Assembly (NCBI RefSeq): GCF_004923255.1
Contig: NZ_QYRT01000027.1
Coordinates: 1-50,882 of the forward strand
DNA length: 50,882 nucleotides
Source: Subtercola vilae
GTDB lineage: Bacteria > Actinomycetota > Actinomycetes > Actinomycetales > Microbacteriaceae
Reading direction: 5' to 3'
Positions within the stretch are counted from its first letter, which is position 1. The number at the start of each line of letters is the position of its first letter. The position numbers and the translations under genes were made by a program. Shown here in pieces: positions 32,887 through 40,751 of this stretch. The notes beneath the pieces were generated by a model. The model was not told where the DNA came from. It saw only the letters and a program-made list of their open reading frames with translations, and searched no databases.

Positions 32887-33954
32887 CTAGTTCGCCGTTC
32901 GGGCCCGGCTGCGGCGGGCCACGACCACGAGAGAGCCGGCCACCAGAAATGCGCCGGCCAGCAGATACAGCAACTGGGCCACGTAGACCGAGGTGAAGCA
33001 TGCGGCCACCATCAGGGCGAAGTCGGCCACGAGCAGACCCGCCCATGCGGTGAGAAGTCGATCGATGCGCGGCACGCTCTGTACGAACTGGGCGAATCGT
33101 GCGCCCGCAGCCCGGCGGAGACGTACGATGTAGACGACCACGAAGATGCCCGCGACCACCGCCACGAGCGCCAGAAAGTCTGTCCAGACGAGCCCGTAGA
33201 CGGCCGAGTCACCCGGATCACGGTTGCCGCTGAAGGCTACCGTCACCACCGCGAAGGCCACCCAGAGAATGAAGTGGATGCGCCTGAGGGCCACCGCAGC
33301 GACCGCGCGCAGGTTGCGAACGGCCACGGCCGAGCCGGGGTCGGCCGCCAGAATGTCGACGAACCCCGCCGCCGCACTGCCGGCCCGCCCCTGCCGCAGC
33401 ATGACGAGCGAGAGATTGTTGCGTGCGGCCGCGTGCTCGGGTGCCAGTGTGAGTGCCGCCCTGAACGACCGTTCGGCGTCTGCCCACTGCCTTTTGGCCA
33501 GAGCGATGTTGCCCACTGTGAGGTGCGCATCGGGTTCGAGGGGAGCGAGCTCGACGGCGTGCCGGGCCGCCTCTTCGGCCGCCGGGGTGATGTGCCGGGC
33601 CGCGATGTCGACCTGCGCCACCTGGGCGTGCGTCACCCAGAGTTGCGGCGCCAGCCCGAGGGCGGTCTGGGCGGCCTGCCGGGCGTCGTCGTGCCGGCCC
33701 AGTTTCGAGAGAGACAGTGCAATCAGACGCCACGCCCATTCGTTGTCAGCGCTGAGTTCAGCGGCCGACTGGGCTGTCTCGAGTGCCCGGGCGGGTTCGC
33801 CGGCTACGAGGTGCGCCTGGCTCGCGAGGCAGAGGCCCCGGTCGTCGTCGGGATGGGTCGCGAGGTGTGCGGCCAGAGCTCGCAGGGCCTCGACCGGCTT
33901 GCCGATCGACAGGTACGTGCGGGCGTGGGCCAGCGCGGCGTCTTCGCCGATCAC
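32887..33954 (-). CDS. TPR protein with C-terminal four-helix membrane domain (copy 2)
   Basis: The 355-aa paralogue of the neighbouring TPR protein starts at GTG 33954, overlapping the AAA gene stop by 4 bp (GTGA). The longer upstream open frame is the antisense-like shadow of the AAA gene end. TPR units (about residues 5-215) include AHARTYLSIGKPVEALRALA, DNEWAWRLIALSLSKLGRHD and LAPEHAAARNNLSLVMLRQG. Four membrane helices follow, with the basic loop VRLRRAAGARFAQFVQSVPRIDRL. Both copies share the C-terminal ..ACFT..LLY..AG pattern. Cytoplasmic TPR scaffold on the membrane, coupled to the AAA+ ATPase; substrate unknown. Confidence 0.82.
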   Translation of the reverse strand: MIGEDAALAHARTYLSIGKPVEALRALAAHLATHPDDDRGLCLASQAHLVAGEPARALETAQSAAELSADNEWAWRLIALSLSKLGRHDDARQAAQTALGLAPQLWVTHAQVAQVDIAARHITPAAEEAARHAVELAPLEPDAHLTVGNIALAKRQWADAERSFRAALTLAPEHAAARNNLSLVMLRQGRAGSAAAGFVDILAADPGSAVAVRNLRAVAAVALRRIHFILWVAFAVVTVAFSGNRDPGDSAVYGLVWTDFLALVAVVAGIFVVVYIVRLRRAAGARFAQFVQSVPRIDRLLTAWAGLLVADFALMVAACFTSVYVAQLLYLLAGAFLVAGSLVVVARRSRARTAN

Positions 33955-35369
33955 AGGCGCTTGGCTTTCTTCAGGTAGGCCTTCAGTTCGGCGTACGTTC
34001 CGTCGTCGTCGCCGAACAACACCACGTTGCGAGCGCTGTCGAGCCAGCTCGACGTTGAGGGGGCCACTTCTTTCAGTGCACCCTGCACGTCGGCCATGGT
34101 GATCATGCGCACCGTTCCGCTGGCGGCGCTGTCGATGAGTGCACGTTCGGCCGCGACCTCGCACACGTAGGCGATATCAGCTCCCGACAGACCCCCGGAT
34201 GCCCGGGCCAGAGCCTGCAGCTCGATGCCCTCCACCGGTCGGTGCTGCAGGTGGTAGCGAAAGATGCTCTCCCGCGCTTCGAGGTCGGGCGGCAGCACCA
34301 GCACCGTGCGGTCGAACCGGCCCGGCCTCCGAAGCGCTGGGTCGACATCCCACGGCTGGTTGGTCGCGGCGAGAACGAAGACACCCTCGTTCTGGTCTGC
34401 GACCCCGTCGAGTTCGGTGAGCAACTGGTTCACGGTTCCGCGAAGGGCGCTGTTGCGGGTCTGGCTGCGGCGCTGGCCGAGAGCGTCGATCTCGTCGAAG
34501 AAAATGACACACGGTGCCTCGCGCCGGGCCAGTTCGAACGCTTCGTGCACGTTCTGCTCGCTGTTGCCGAGCATCGGGTCGAGAATGTCGGCGAGGCCCA
34601 CCGAGAGAAAGTGGGCGCCGAGTTCACCCGCCACCGCGCGGGCGATGAACGTCTTGCCACAGCCGGGCGGCCCGTACATGAGCAGGCCGCCCTTGAGGCT
34701 CTTGGCGTAGAGCTTTCGAAGCTCGGGGTTCTTCAGCGGAGCCAGAAATGCCGCGTTGAGGCGGTCTTTGATCGACTTCATGCCGCCCACATCGGCGAGG
34801 GTGATCACCGAGCGCTCGATGTCGAACGAGGTGCCGGGGGCCACGGTGGGGGAGCTGTCGACGAACATCGGCTGGGCGAGGTCGTGAACGTCGTTCTCGG
34901 CGGCGCTCCAGTCGAAGTCGGGGGGCGTGATGGGAGCGGCGGGTGTTGCGTGTTCAGTGGCGAAAGGGGTTGCCGCGTCTGCGGCGGAGGGATCAGTGCG
35001 CGCGGGTTCAGCTGCGGCAGGGCGATCGGCTTCGGGCGACGGCGACGGCGACGGCGAGGGGGTAAGGGCGCCGGGTGGCGCCGACACAGAAGCAGTCGTG
35101 GGCGCGATCGGAGCCGAGGGGACAGGCTCGGGGTCAACCGCGGCCGCGGGGCTCGGCGCGACGTTCGCTGGGTAAGCGAGCGCATCGGTCATGAGCTGCC
35201 GAGCATCCGTATTCTCGGGCGCCAGCTGCAGAACGCTGGCCGCCATCGTGATGGCTTCGGCCGCGGCCCCGCTCTTCAACAGCAGCTGACCGAGATGCAG
35301 TCGCAGGTGAACATCGTTCGGCGATGAGTCGATCGCGCGGCGCAGCGAGCTGAGAAGTGGCTCATCCAT
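33951..35369 (-). CDS. Vps4/spastin-like AAA+ ATPase with N-terminal TPR
   Basis: The 472-aa protein has a TPR-like helical hairpin (residues 5-68, NDVHLRLHLGQLLLKSGAAAEA), a Pro/Ala/Ser linker (70-160) and a classical AAA module: LADVGGMKSIKDRL, Walker A YGPPGCGKT (about 233), Walker B VIFFDEID (about 287), sensor 1 AATN and the arginine-finger stretch LRRPGRFDR. The C-terminal PSTSSWLDSARN ... TYAELKAYLKKAK resembles the end of Vps4/CDC48-type meiotic-clade proteins. The pore-loop segment reads LADILDPMLGNSEQNV, lacking the usual aromatic residue. It probably remodels a membrane-linked partner. TAAACT lies 6 bp before the ATG; first gene of the operon. Confidence 0.88.
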   Translation of the reverse strand: MDEPLLSSLRRAIDSSPNDVHLRLHLGQLLLKSGAAAEAITMAASVLQLAPENTDARQLMTDALAYPANVAPSPAAAVDPEPVPSAPIAPTTASVSAPPGALTPSPSPSPSPEADRPAAAEPARTDPSAADAATPFATEHATPAAPITPPDFDWSAAENDVHDLAQPMFVDSSPTVAPGTSFDIERSVITLADVGGMKSIKDRLNAAFLAPLKNPELRKLYAKSLKGGLLMYGPPGCGKTFIARAVAGELGAHFLSVGLADILDPMLGNSEQNVHEAFELARREAPCVIFFDEIDALGQRRSQTRNSALRGTVNQLLTELDGVADQNEGVFVLAATNQPWDVDPALRRPGRFDRTVLVLPPDLEARESIFRYHLQHRPVEGIELQALARASGGLSGADIAYVCEVAAERALIDSAASGTVRMITMADVQGALKEVAPSTSSWLDSARNVVLFGDDDGTYAELKAYLKKAKRL

Positions 35370-35375
35370 GAGGCG

Positions 35376-35381
35376 AGTTTA
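35376..35381 (-). promoter_or_regulatory. -10 element of the AAA-TPR operon
   Basis: TAAACT on the minus strand is 6 bp before the AAA gene ATG; no Shine-Dalgarno is present, predicting a leaderless first cistron. Confidence 0.55.
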
Positions 35382-35417
35382 GTGCGGGCAGGCTGACCGC
35401 TGGCCCTGCATTTTCGG

Positions 35418-35837
35418 TCAGCTTTCGAAGGGTGGTCGCGCGCGCATGCGATTGTTGCGGGGGTCGTGCGTGAGTTCGGCGAGCCCCAGCGCTTCGAGCA
35501 ACGGCGGCAGGTAGAGGCCGAAACGGCCCCGGTACCCTTTTCGCAGCCCGTACCAACCACCGAGCGGGTTATCGGATGCCCGGGCCCATGCCTCGACGGT
35601 GCCCTCCTTGGCGGACTTCTGCTCATCGGCCGCCCCCAGGTCGACCCAGTCGCCCTTCTCCACCAGCCAGGCGTGCAGATCGTCGATGGCGCGTGCATCG
35701 TACGAGAGCTTCGTCGAGCCCACCGTGCACACCAGGGCCGGGGGTGTCGCCTCATCGTCGCGGTACATCGTGTAGGCGGAGCTCCCGGGTGGCGTGACGA
35801 GCTGCCAGGGTTCTGCTGCGGTGCCGTTCCCGGTCAT
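35418..35837 (-). CDS. DUF6855-like protein
   Basis: The 139-aa soluble protein reads EPWQLVTPPGSSAYTMYRDD, then LVCTVGSTKLSYDARAIDDL, HAWLVEKGDWVDLGAADEQK, and ends GRFGLYLPPLLEALGLAEL with THDPRNNRMRA. I match this from memory to the DUF6855 family (small actinobacterial proteins, function unknown). GGGAGG lies 5 bp before the ATG. It is upstream of, and in the same orientation as, the AAA gene, which has its own promoter, and it is divergent from phzF. Confidence 0.75.
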   Translation of the reverse strand: MTGNGTAAEPWQLVTPPGSSAYTMYRDDEATPPALVCTVGSTKLSYDARAIDDLHAWLVEKGDWVDLGAADEQKSAKEGTVEAWARASDNPLGGWYGLRKGYRGRFGLYLPPLLEALGLAELTHDPRNNRMRARPPFES

Positions 35838-35924
35838 GAGGGCCTCCCAGATGTGCGTGCGGCAGTACGTTCGCTCGTCGTCGAGGCGGGCGCTGCCGTC
35901 ACCGCATTATGGCAGGCTGGGCGC

Positions 35925-36686
35925 ATGACTTCACAGATCAACATCGATGTCGTGCGCGTCTTCACCGACGACTCCGGGGCGTTCGGCAACGAACTCGGCA
36001 TCGTGCGATCGAGTTCTGATACTGCCGGGCGCGAGCAGGCCATTGCGGCGCGGCTGGGCTTCAGCGAGACCGTCTTCATCGATGCCCTGCGGGGCGACGC
36101 GTCGCTCGGGGTGGCCGCGGTGATCCGCATCTTCACGCCGGCCGCCGAGCTGCCGTTCGCGGGGCATCCGAGCGTCGGGGCAGCGTGGTGGCTGGCACGC
36201 GAGGGCTTGCCGGTGGCCGTTCTGGCCGAGGGCGCGGGCGATGTGGCCGTGCGTTACGACGGCGAGGTCACCTGGATCACAGGCCGCGCATCCTGGGCAC
36301 CCGAATTCGAGTGGGTGCCCGTCGAAACCCCGGCGGCCGTCGACGCCATTCGGGCCGAGCACTTCACCTCGGGTCACCATTACGTCTGGTCGTGGGTCGA
36401 CGAGCCGAACGGCGTTCTGCGCTCACGTATGTTCGCACCCGACATGGGCATCGTCGAAGACGAGGCCACGGGTGCGGCTGCCGTGCGCATCACGGCGCTG
36501 CTCGGGCGCGGCCTCGACATTCGGCAGGGGCGGGGCTCGCGCATCGTGACGCGGCTCGTCTCCGAGGCCGACGGGCGGGTCGGTGTGGCGGCCGACATTC
36601 GGGTAGAGGTCGGCGGGCGCGCGGTGTTCGATCGCATGATTGCGCTCGACATCGAACCCGGCGCAGGCCCTTCGATCGACGTGTGA
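35925..36686 (+). CDS. PhzF-family isomerase/epimerase-like protein
   Basis: The 253-aa protein has the PhzF/diaminopimelate-epimerase-like fold signatures: VVRVFTDDSGAFGNELGIV at the start, ARLGFSETVFI with the Glu-containing loop, RIFTPAAELPFAGHPSVGAA and VEDEATGAAAVR. The substrate of most such proteins is unknown; no phenazine genes accompany it. An open frame extends far upstream, but homology starts at ATG 35925, which is 6 bp after a CAGGCT hexamer and has no Shine-Dalgarno. The phosphopantetheinyl transferase gene follows by 43 bp. Confidence 0.88.
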   Translation: MTSQINIDVVRVFTDDSGAFGNELGIVRSSSDTAGREQAIAARLGFSETVFIDALRGDASLGVAAVIRIFTPAAELPFAGHPSVGAAWWLAREGLPVAVLAEGAGDVAVRYDGEVTWITGRASWAPEFEWVPVETPAAVDAIRAEHFTSGHHYVWSWVDEPNGVLRSRMFAPDMGIVEDEATGAAAVRITALLGRGLDIRQGRGSRIVTRLVSEADGRVGVAADIRVEVGGRAVFDRMIALDIEPGAGPSIDV

Positions 36687-36729
36687 CGCCCGCGCCTGCC
36701 GAGCGGGTGGCAGAGAGGGGGGCAGCTCT

Positions 36730-37584
36730 GTGAACCGGGCCGTAACTTCTTCTCTCGTCGCCGTGTACGTGGCCGACATGAGGGATCTCGCTGGGGCGCA
36801 GGGTGGGTCGCGTGACGGGCTCGGGACGAGCCGGTTCGAAGGCCTGCTGAGCGACGGTGAGCGTGAGCGGGCCGGGTTGCTGGTCGACGCTGCCGATCGA
36901 AGCAGGTTCGTCGCGGCCCACGCACTGTTGAGGCTCGCGACCAGCGCCGAGCTCGAATTGCCGCTCGGCCGGTTCTCGTTCGACTTCACCTGTGCCCGTT
37001 GCGGCGGAGCGCACGGTCGGCCCCGGCTGATCGTCGGTGGCGAAGCGTTGCCCGTCACCGGTGGATACACGGTGTCGCTGTCGACCTCGCACGACCTCGT
37101 GGCGGTGGCGGTGGCGGTGGCGGCAGGGGCGGTGGCGACTCCGCCGGCAGCGGGGGAGGCGGGTGCCGACGCCGGAACAGCTCGGGAGGTCGGCGTCGAC
37201 GTGCAGCTCGTGTCTGCGACGGAGTTCGGCGGGTTCGATGAGGTCGCCCTCACGGAGAACGAGGTGGCGGGCATTCGGAGCCGTGACGACGCCGAGATGC
37301 AGAGGATGCGCGGCGTGCTCTGGGCGCGCAAGGAGGCAGTTGTGAAGGCGCTCGGCCGCGGGCTGCGGGTCGACCCGGCGACGATCGACGTCAGCGTCAC
37401 CGGCACCGTGAGCGGCACCGGGAGCGGCATCGTGAACTGCGAGGGGCTAGCCGTGCGGTGGGCCGATGTGCCGCTCACCGTTGTGGGTGGTGCAGCGCGC
37501 TATGCCTCAGCCGTCGCGTTGATGGGTTCCGGTGACGTCGAGGTGGTCGTTAAGAACGGCAGCGACCTACTGCGACGCTACTGA
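36730..37584 (+). CDS. 4'-phosphopantetheinyl transferase family protein
   Basis: It is predicted to move phosphopantetheine from CoA to carrier proteins. The 284-aa Sfp-like protein shows FVAAHALLRLATSAEL, an F..CARCGGAHGRPRL Cys pair, SLSTSHDLVAVAVA, the Mg-binding EVGVDVQLV and WARKEAVVKALGRGL (WxxKEAxxKxxG). An insertion rich in Ala/Gly lies between the histidine loop and the GVD motif. GTG 36730 is chosen because GAGGGGGG lies upstream; the open frame before it is the phzF end. No polyketide or peptide synthetase lies in the window, so the carrier is elsewhere. Confidence 0.88.
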   Translation: MNRAVTSSLVAVYVADMRDLAGAQGGSRDGLGTSRFEGLLSDGERERAGLLVDAADRSRFVAAHALLRLATSAELELPLGRFSFDFTCARCGGAHGRPRLIVGGEALPVTGGYTVSLSTSHDLVAVAVAVAAGAVATPPAAGEAGADAGTAREVGVDVQLVSATEFGGFDEVALTENEVAGIRSRDDAEMQRMRGVLWARKEAVVKALGRGLRVDPATIDVSVTGTVSGTGSGIVNCEGLAVRWADVPLTVVGGAARYASAVALMGSGDVEVVVKNGSDLLRRY

Positions 37585-37673
37585 CGAATCGTCGGCAGGC
37601 GCACCGAGTGCAGGCATATCGATCCGTTTGACTGTCGCACCGATTTGGCGGCTCACCGAATCGAAGGCTCGGC

Positions 37674-38339
37674 TCAGAGCGCGCCGAGCGGGCTCTCGTC
37701 GAGGCCGGCGAGGAGGGCAGCCGCGTCGTCGTACACCGCGACCGCACCCGCGTCGAGCAGCGCAGCCCGCCCGACTCCGCCACTCAGAACTGCTACGCAA
37801 CGCACGCCCGCACGGGTCGCCGCCTCGATGTCCCACACGGTGTCACCCACCATCACGGCTTGCCCAGCCGCAACCCCCGCCTTCTCGAGAGCGACAGTGA
37901 TCAGGTCGGGTTCGGGCTTCGCCGTCTCGACGTCTTCTGACGAGGTGACCGCGTAGAGCGCGTCGTCGCTGTCGAGCACGGCCCGCAGGTTCTCGAGTTC
38001 GTCTTCGGGTGCGCTGGTCGCGAGCACGACACGCACACCGCGCGCTGAGACGGCAGCAAGCAGTTCGCGGGCGCCCTCGAACGGTCGCAACTCGTCGGTG
38101 AACTTCGAGTACTGCTCGGTGTGGGCGTCTTTCGCGCGGCTGCCAAGCTCGTCGCTGTCGTCGCCCAGCAGTGCTTCGAGCAACTTCGACGAGTCCATGC
38201 CGATTGCGGCATGTACTCTCCAGTCGTCAACCGGATGCCCGAGCGAGAGCAGCGCGCGAGACCACGCGAACACGTGCAGATAGTTCGAGTCGACCAGCGT
38301 TCCGTCGATGTCGAAGAGAACCGCCCCGGGAGAGCGCAT
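37674..38339 (-). CDS. HAD-superfamily phosphatase (phosphoglycolate phosphatase-like)
   Basis: The 221-aa HAD hydrolase has motif I FDIDGTLVDSN, a helical cap with AAIGMDSSKLLEALLG, motif II VVLATSA, motif III Lys in ETAKPEPD and motif IV MVGDTVWDIEAA. The layout fits beta-phosphoglucomutase/phosphoglycolate phosphatase-like enzymes; the substrate cannot be assigned. Its ATG overlaps the stop of the preceding 92-aa gene (TGATG), so translation is coupled. It converges on the phosphopantetheinyl transferase gene. Confidence 0.9.
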   Translation of the reverse strand: MRSPGAVLFDIDGTLVDSNYLHVFAWSRALLSLGHPVDDWRVHAAIGMDSSKLLEALLGDDSDELGSRAKDAHTEQYSKFTDELRPFEGARELLAAVSARGVRVVLATSAPEDELENLRAVLDSDDALYAVTSSEDVETAKPEPDLITVALEKAGVAAGQAVMVGDTVWDIEAATRAGVRCVAVLSGGVGRAALLDAGAVAVYDDAAALLAGLDESPLGAL

Positions 38340-38617
38340 CAGGTAACTGGTCGAGTGACCGAGGGTTCTACATCGGCCGAGAACGATTCGATGGCACGCT
38401 CGAAGTCTGGGTAGTACAGCAGGTTGCGGGGAGACGACAGCTTCATGACTTCGTAGAAGGTGTCGGTGAGTTCGACGTATCCGAGCACACTCTCGGCGTT
38501 GGTCTCAGGAATGCGGCGGTCGCAGATGCACCATTCGTGGTCAGACAGAATGCAGATGCGGATGTCGGTAGCGTGCGGTGAGTTGCGAGGTGAGTATTCA
38601 CTCAGTTGCGCAGACAC
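38339..38617 (-). CDS. conserved 92-aa protein of unknown function
   Basis: The product starts at GTG 38617 behind a near-perfect Shine-Dalgarno AAAGGAGGT, the strongest in the window. It reads QLSEYSPRNSPHATDIRICI, then LSDHEWCICDRRIPE, VLGYVELTDTFYEVMKL and YYPDFERAIESF. I have seen similar short proteins in Micrococcales but know no name or function. Size and coupling to the HAD gene suggest a regulator or partner. A longer open frame upstream enters the divergent gene and lacks homology. Confidence 0.75.
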   Translation of the reverse strand: MSAQLSEYSPRNSPHATDIRICILSDHEWCICDRRIPETNAESVLGYVELTDTFYEVMKLSSPRNLLYYPDFERAIESFSADVEPSVTRPVT

Positions 38618-38717
38618 ATCAACCTCCTTTGGTTTCGTGCGTGAACCTAATTGAACACTGGCCCCCTCACGCGGGCAAGGGCTTGACACCTGCCTATGAA
38701 CTGGCCGGGAAGTGGGC

Positions 38718-38723
38718 GATACT
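38718..38723 (+). promoter_or_regulatory. -10 element of the leaderless FAD-oxidoreductase gene
   Basis: GATACT is followed by 6 bp and GTG 38730. A TTGACA at 38683-38688 is too far (29 bp) to be its -35. Confidence 0.5.
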
Positions 38724-38729
38724 ACAGAC

Positions 38730-40178
38730 GTGGATTCGGTAGATGTGGTCGTCGTCGGTTCGGGCCCGAACGGTCTGGCGGCCGCCGTCACGATGGCGCG
38801 CGCTGGTCTGTCTGTGCGGGTCTACGAGCGGGCGTCGACCATCGGCGGAGGAGCTCGAACGGGCGAACTCACGCTGCCCGGGTATCTGCACGATCTGTGC
38901 TCAGCCGTGCATCCGATGGCCCTCGCATCAGATTTCTTTCAACGGTTTCAGCTCGCCTCGCGGGTCGAGTTGCGCCAGCCCGAGGTGGCCTACGGTCATC
39001 CGCTCGAGGGCGGCCGGGCGGGGCTGGCGTATCGCGACCTCGACGAGACGGCCCGCAGGCTGGGTGTCGATGGTCCGGCGTACAAGCGACTGCTTGCGCC
39101 GCTGGTCGAACACTGGCGCCAGCTCGCGCAGTTCACGGGTGGGTCGCTGCTGCGTGTGCCTCAGCACCCTGTGCTCGTGGCGCAGTTCGGTCTACGCGTG
39201 CTTGAGCAGGGTAGCCCGCTGTGGGGGCTGCGATTCGAAAGCGACGTTGCGCCGGCCCTGCTCAGCGGGGTGTCGGCGCACGCGAATCTGCCGCTTCCGG
39301 GTCTCGCGCCCGCGGCGGCGGGCCTGCTGCTCGCCACGTACGCGCACGGGGTGGGCTGGCCCATTCCGGTGGGCGGCAGCCAATCGATCGTGAACGCGAT
39401 GGTGGATGACCTGCTGCTGCACGGCGGCCAGATCGTCACCGACACCGACGTCACCTCGCTCGATGACCTGCCGCAGAGCAGGGCCGTGCTGCTCGATGTG
39501 AGCCCGCGCGCGCTCGCCTCGATCGCCGGCGACAGCCTTCCGCCTCGATACGCCCGGGCCCTCAGCCGCTTCCGGTACGGCAACGCTGTGGCGAAGCTCG
39601 ACTTCGCCCTGTCTGACCCTGTTCCCTGGAGCAATGCCGAACTGCACCGCGCCGGCACCATTCACGTGGGCGGAACCCACGCCCAGATCGCTCGCGCCGA
39701 AGCCACCGTCGCCTCGGGGCGCCACGCCCACAAGCCGTACGTACTGGTCTCACAGCCGTCGACCTTCGATGCATCGCGGGCGCCGGAGGGGCGTCATGTT
39801 CTGTGGGCGTACGCCCATGTGCCGAGCGGCTCCGACATCGACCAGAGCAACGCCATCATCGGCCAGATCGAGCGGTTCGCTCCCGGTTTTCGTGACACGA
39901 TCCTCGCGCAGCACTCGAGCACCTCGGTCGAGGAGGAGGCCATGAACCCGAACTACGTGGGCGGCGACATCTCGTCGGGGGCGGCGACCGTCGGGCAGCT
40001 CATACGGCGGCCCACCCTGGCACGGTACCCCTGGCAGACACCGGTGAGGGGGCTGTACCTCTGTTCGGCATCCACGCCCCCCGGCCCCGCCGTACACGGC
40101 CTCGGAGGCTGGCACGCTGCTCGCAGGGCGCTCGCCGTGGAGTTCGGCATCACGCGCGCGCCAGACCTGCGCATCTAG
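38730..40178 (+). CDS. FAD-dependent oxidoreductase, phytoene-desaturase-like
   Basis: The 482-aa flavoprotein opens directly with the Rossmann motif VDVVVVGSGPNGLAAAVTMA and has the second FAD segment ERASTIGGGARTGELTLPGY and a C-terminal FAD motif region CSASTPPGPAVHGLGGWHAA. It belongs to the NAD(P)/FAD-dependent carotenoid desaturase-like family, but no carotenoid genes are adjacent, so the substrate is open. GTG 38730 is preferred over GTG 38712 because homology starts at once and GATACT lies 6 bp upstream. It is followed by a strong stem and DUF3054. Confidence 0.85.
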   Translation: MDSVDVVVVGSGPNGLAAAVTMARAGLSVRVYERASTIGGGARTGELTLPGYLHDLCSAVHPMALASDFFQRFQLASRVELRQPEVAYGHPLEGGRAGLAYRDLDETARRLGVDGPAYKRLLAPLVEHWRQLAQFTGGSLLRVPQHPVLVAQFGLRVLEQGSPLWGLRFESDVAPALLSGVSAHANLPLPGLAPAAAGLLLATYAHGVGWPIPVGGSQSIVNAMVDDLLLHGGQIVTDTDVTSLDDLPQSRAVLLDVSPRALASIAGDSLPPRYARALSRFRYGNAVAKLDFALSDPVPWSNAELHRAGTIHVGGTHAQIARAEATVASGRHAHKPYVLVSQPSTFDASRAPEGRHVLWAYAHVPSGSDIDQSNAIIGQIERFAPGFRDTILAQHSSTSVEEEAMNPNYVGGDISSGAATVGQLIRRPTLARYPWQTPVRGLYLCSASTPPGPAVHGLGGWHAARRALAVEFGITRAPDLRI

Positions 40179-40210
40179 CGACGCAGGTAAGGCGAGGCCC
40201 GTGCCCGGCC

Positions 40211-40259
40211 GGCGCCCGTGCGCGTTATCGTCGACAGGCGTGCCTCGCACCCGGGCGCC
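40211..40259 (+). terminator. GC-rich stem after the FAD-oxidoreductase gene
   Basis: GGCGCCC-GTGCG (40211-40222) pairs with CGCAC-CC-GGGCGCC (40246-40259), 12 bp with a 2-nt bulge, followed by CTTT. It is a probable terminator just before the DUF3054 promoter. Confidence 0.55.
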
Positions 40260-40279
40260 CTTTCCGTAGACTGGAACTC

Positions 40280-40732
40280 ATGTCAGCACACTCGTCAGAC
40301 ACCTCCGCTGGCACGCCAGTACCGCCCGCCGCTCCCGTGGCCCGTCGCGTTCCCGCGCCGCGCCGCGACATCGTCGTAGCCGCCGTATTCGACGTGGTTC
40401 TGGTGCTCGTCTTCGTGCTGATCGGTCGCAGCAGTCACTCCGAGGGGTTCAGCCTGGCGGGTACGCTCACCACGTGGTGGCCGTTCCTCATCGGCCTCGC
40501 TGTGGGCTGGGCCGTGTCGCGTGCGTGGCGCCGCCCGTTCGGTATCCGGCTTCCCGGCCTCTCGATCTGGCTGCTCACCGTGCTCGTGGGCATGCTGCTG
40601 CGCACCGTCAGCAGCCAGGGCGTCGAGGTGAGCTTCGTCATCGTGGCCACCATCGTCATCGGCGTCTTCCTGCTCGGCTGGCGCGCCATCGCGGCGGCTG
40701 TTGCTGCCCGGCGCCCGCGCCCCCGAAGCTAG
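40280..40732 (+). CDS. DUF3054 family membrane protein
   Basis: The 150-aa integral membrane protein has four helices matching DUF3054: DIVVAAVFDVVLVLVFVLIG, then LAGTLTTWWPFLIGLAVGW, FGIRLPGLSIWLLTVLVGMLLR and FVIVATIVIGVFLLGWRAI. Function is unknown. TAGACT lies 7 bp before the ATG and no Shine-Dalgarno is present. It is monocistronic and converges on the SDR gene. Confidence 0.88.
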   Translation: MSAHSSDTSAGTPVPPAAPVARRVPAPRRDIVVAAVFDVVLVLVFVLIGRSSHSEGFSLAGTLTTWWPFLIGLAVGWAVSRAWRRPFGIRLPGLSIWLLTVLVGMLLRTVSSQGVEVSFVIVATIVIGVFLLGWRAIAAAVAARRPRPRS

Positions 40733-40751
40733 CGCGAGACGCGCCGCGGCC

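Noticed and set aside
33955-34164. 70-codon N-terminal extension of TPR copy 2
   Set aside because: It is an alternative frame within the AAA gene; the GTGA overlap and TPR homology place the start at 33954.
35466-35924. 153-codon N-terminal extension of the PhzF protein
   Set aside because: It is antisense to the DUF6855 gene and outside PhzF homology.
38683-38688. TTGACA as -35 of the FAD-oxidoreductase promoter
   Set aside because: The spacer to GATACT is 29 bp, too long for sigma-A.
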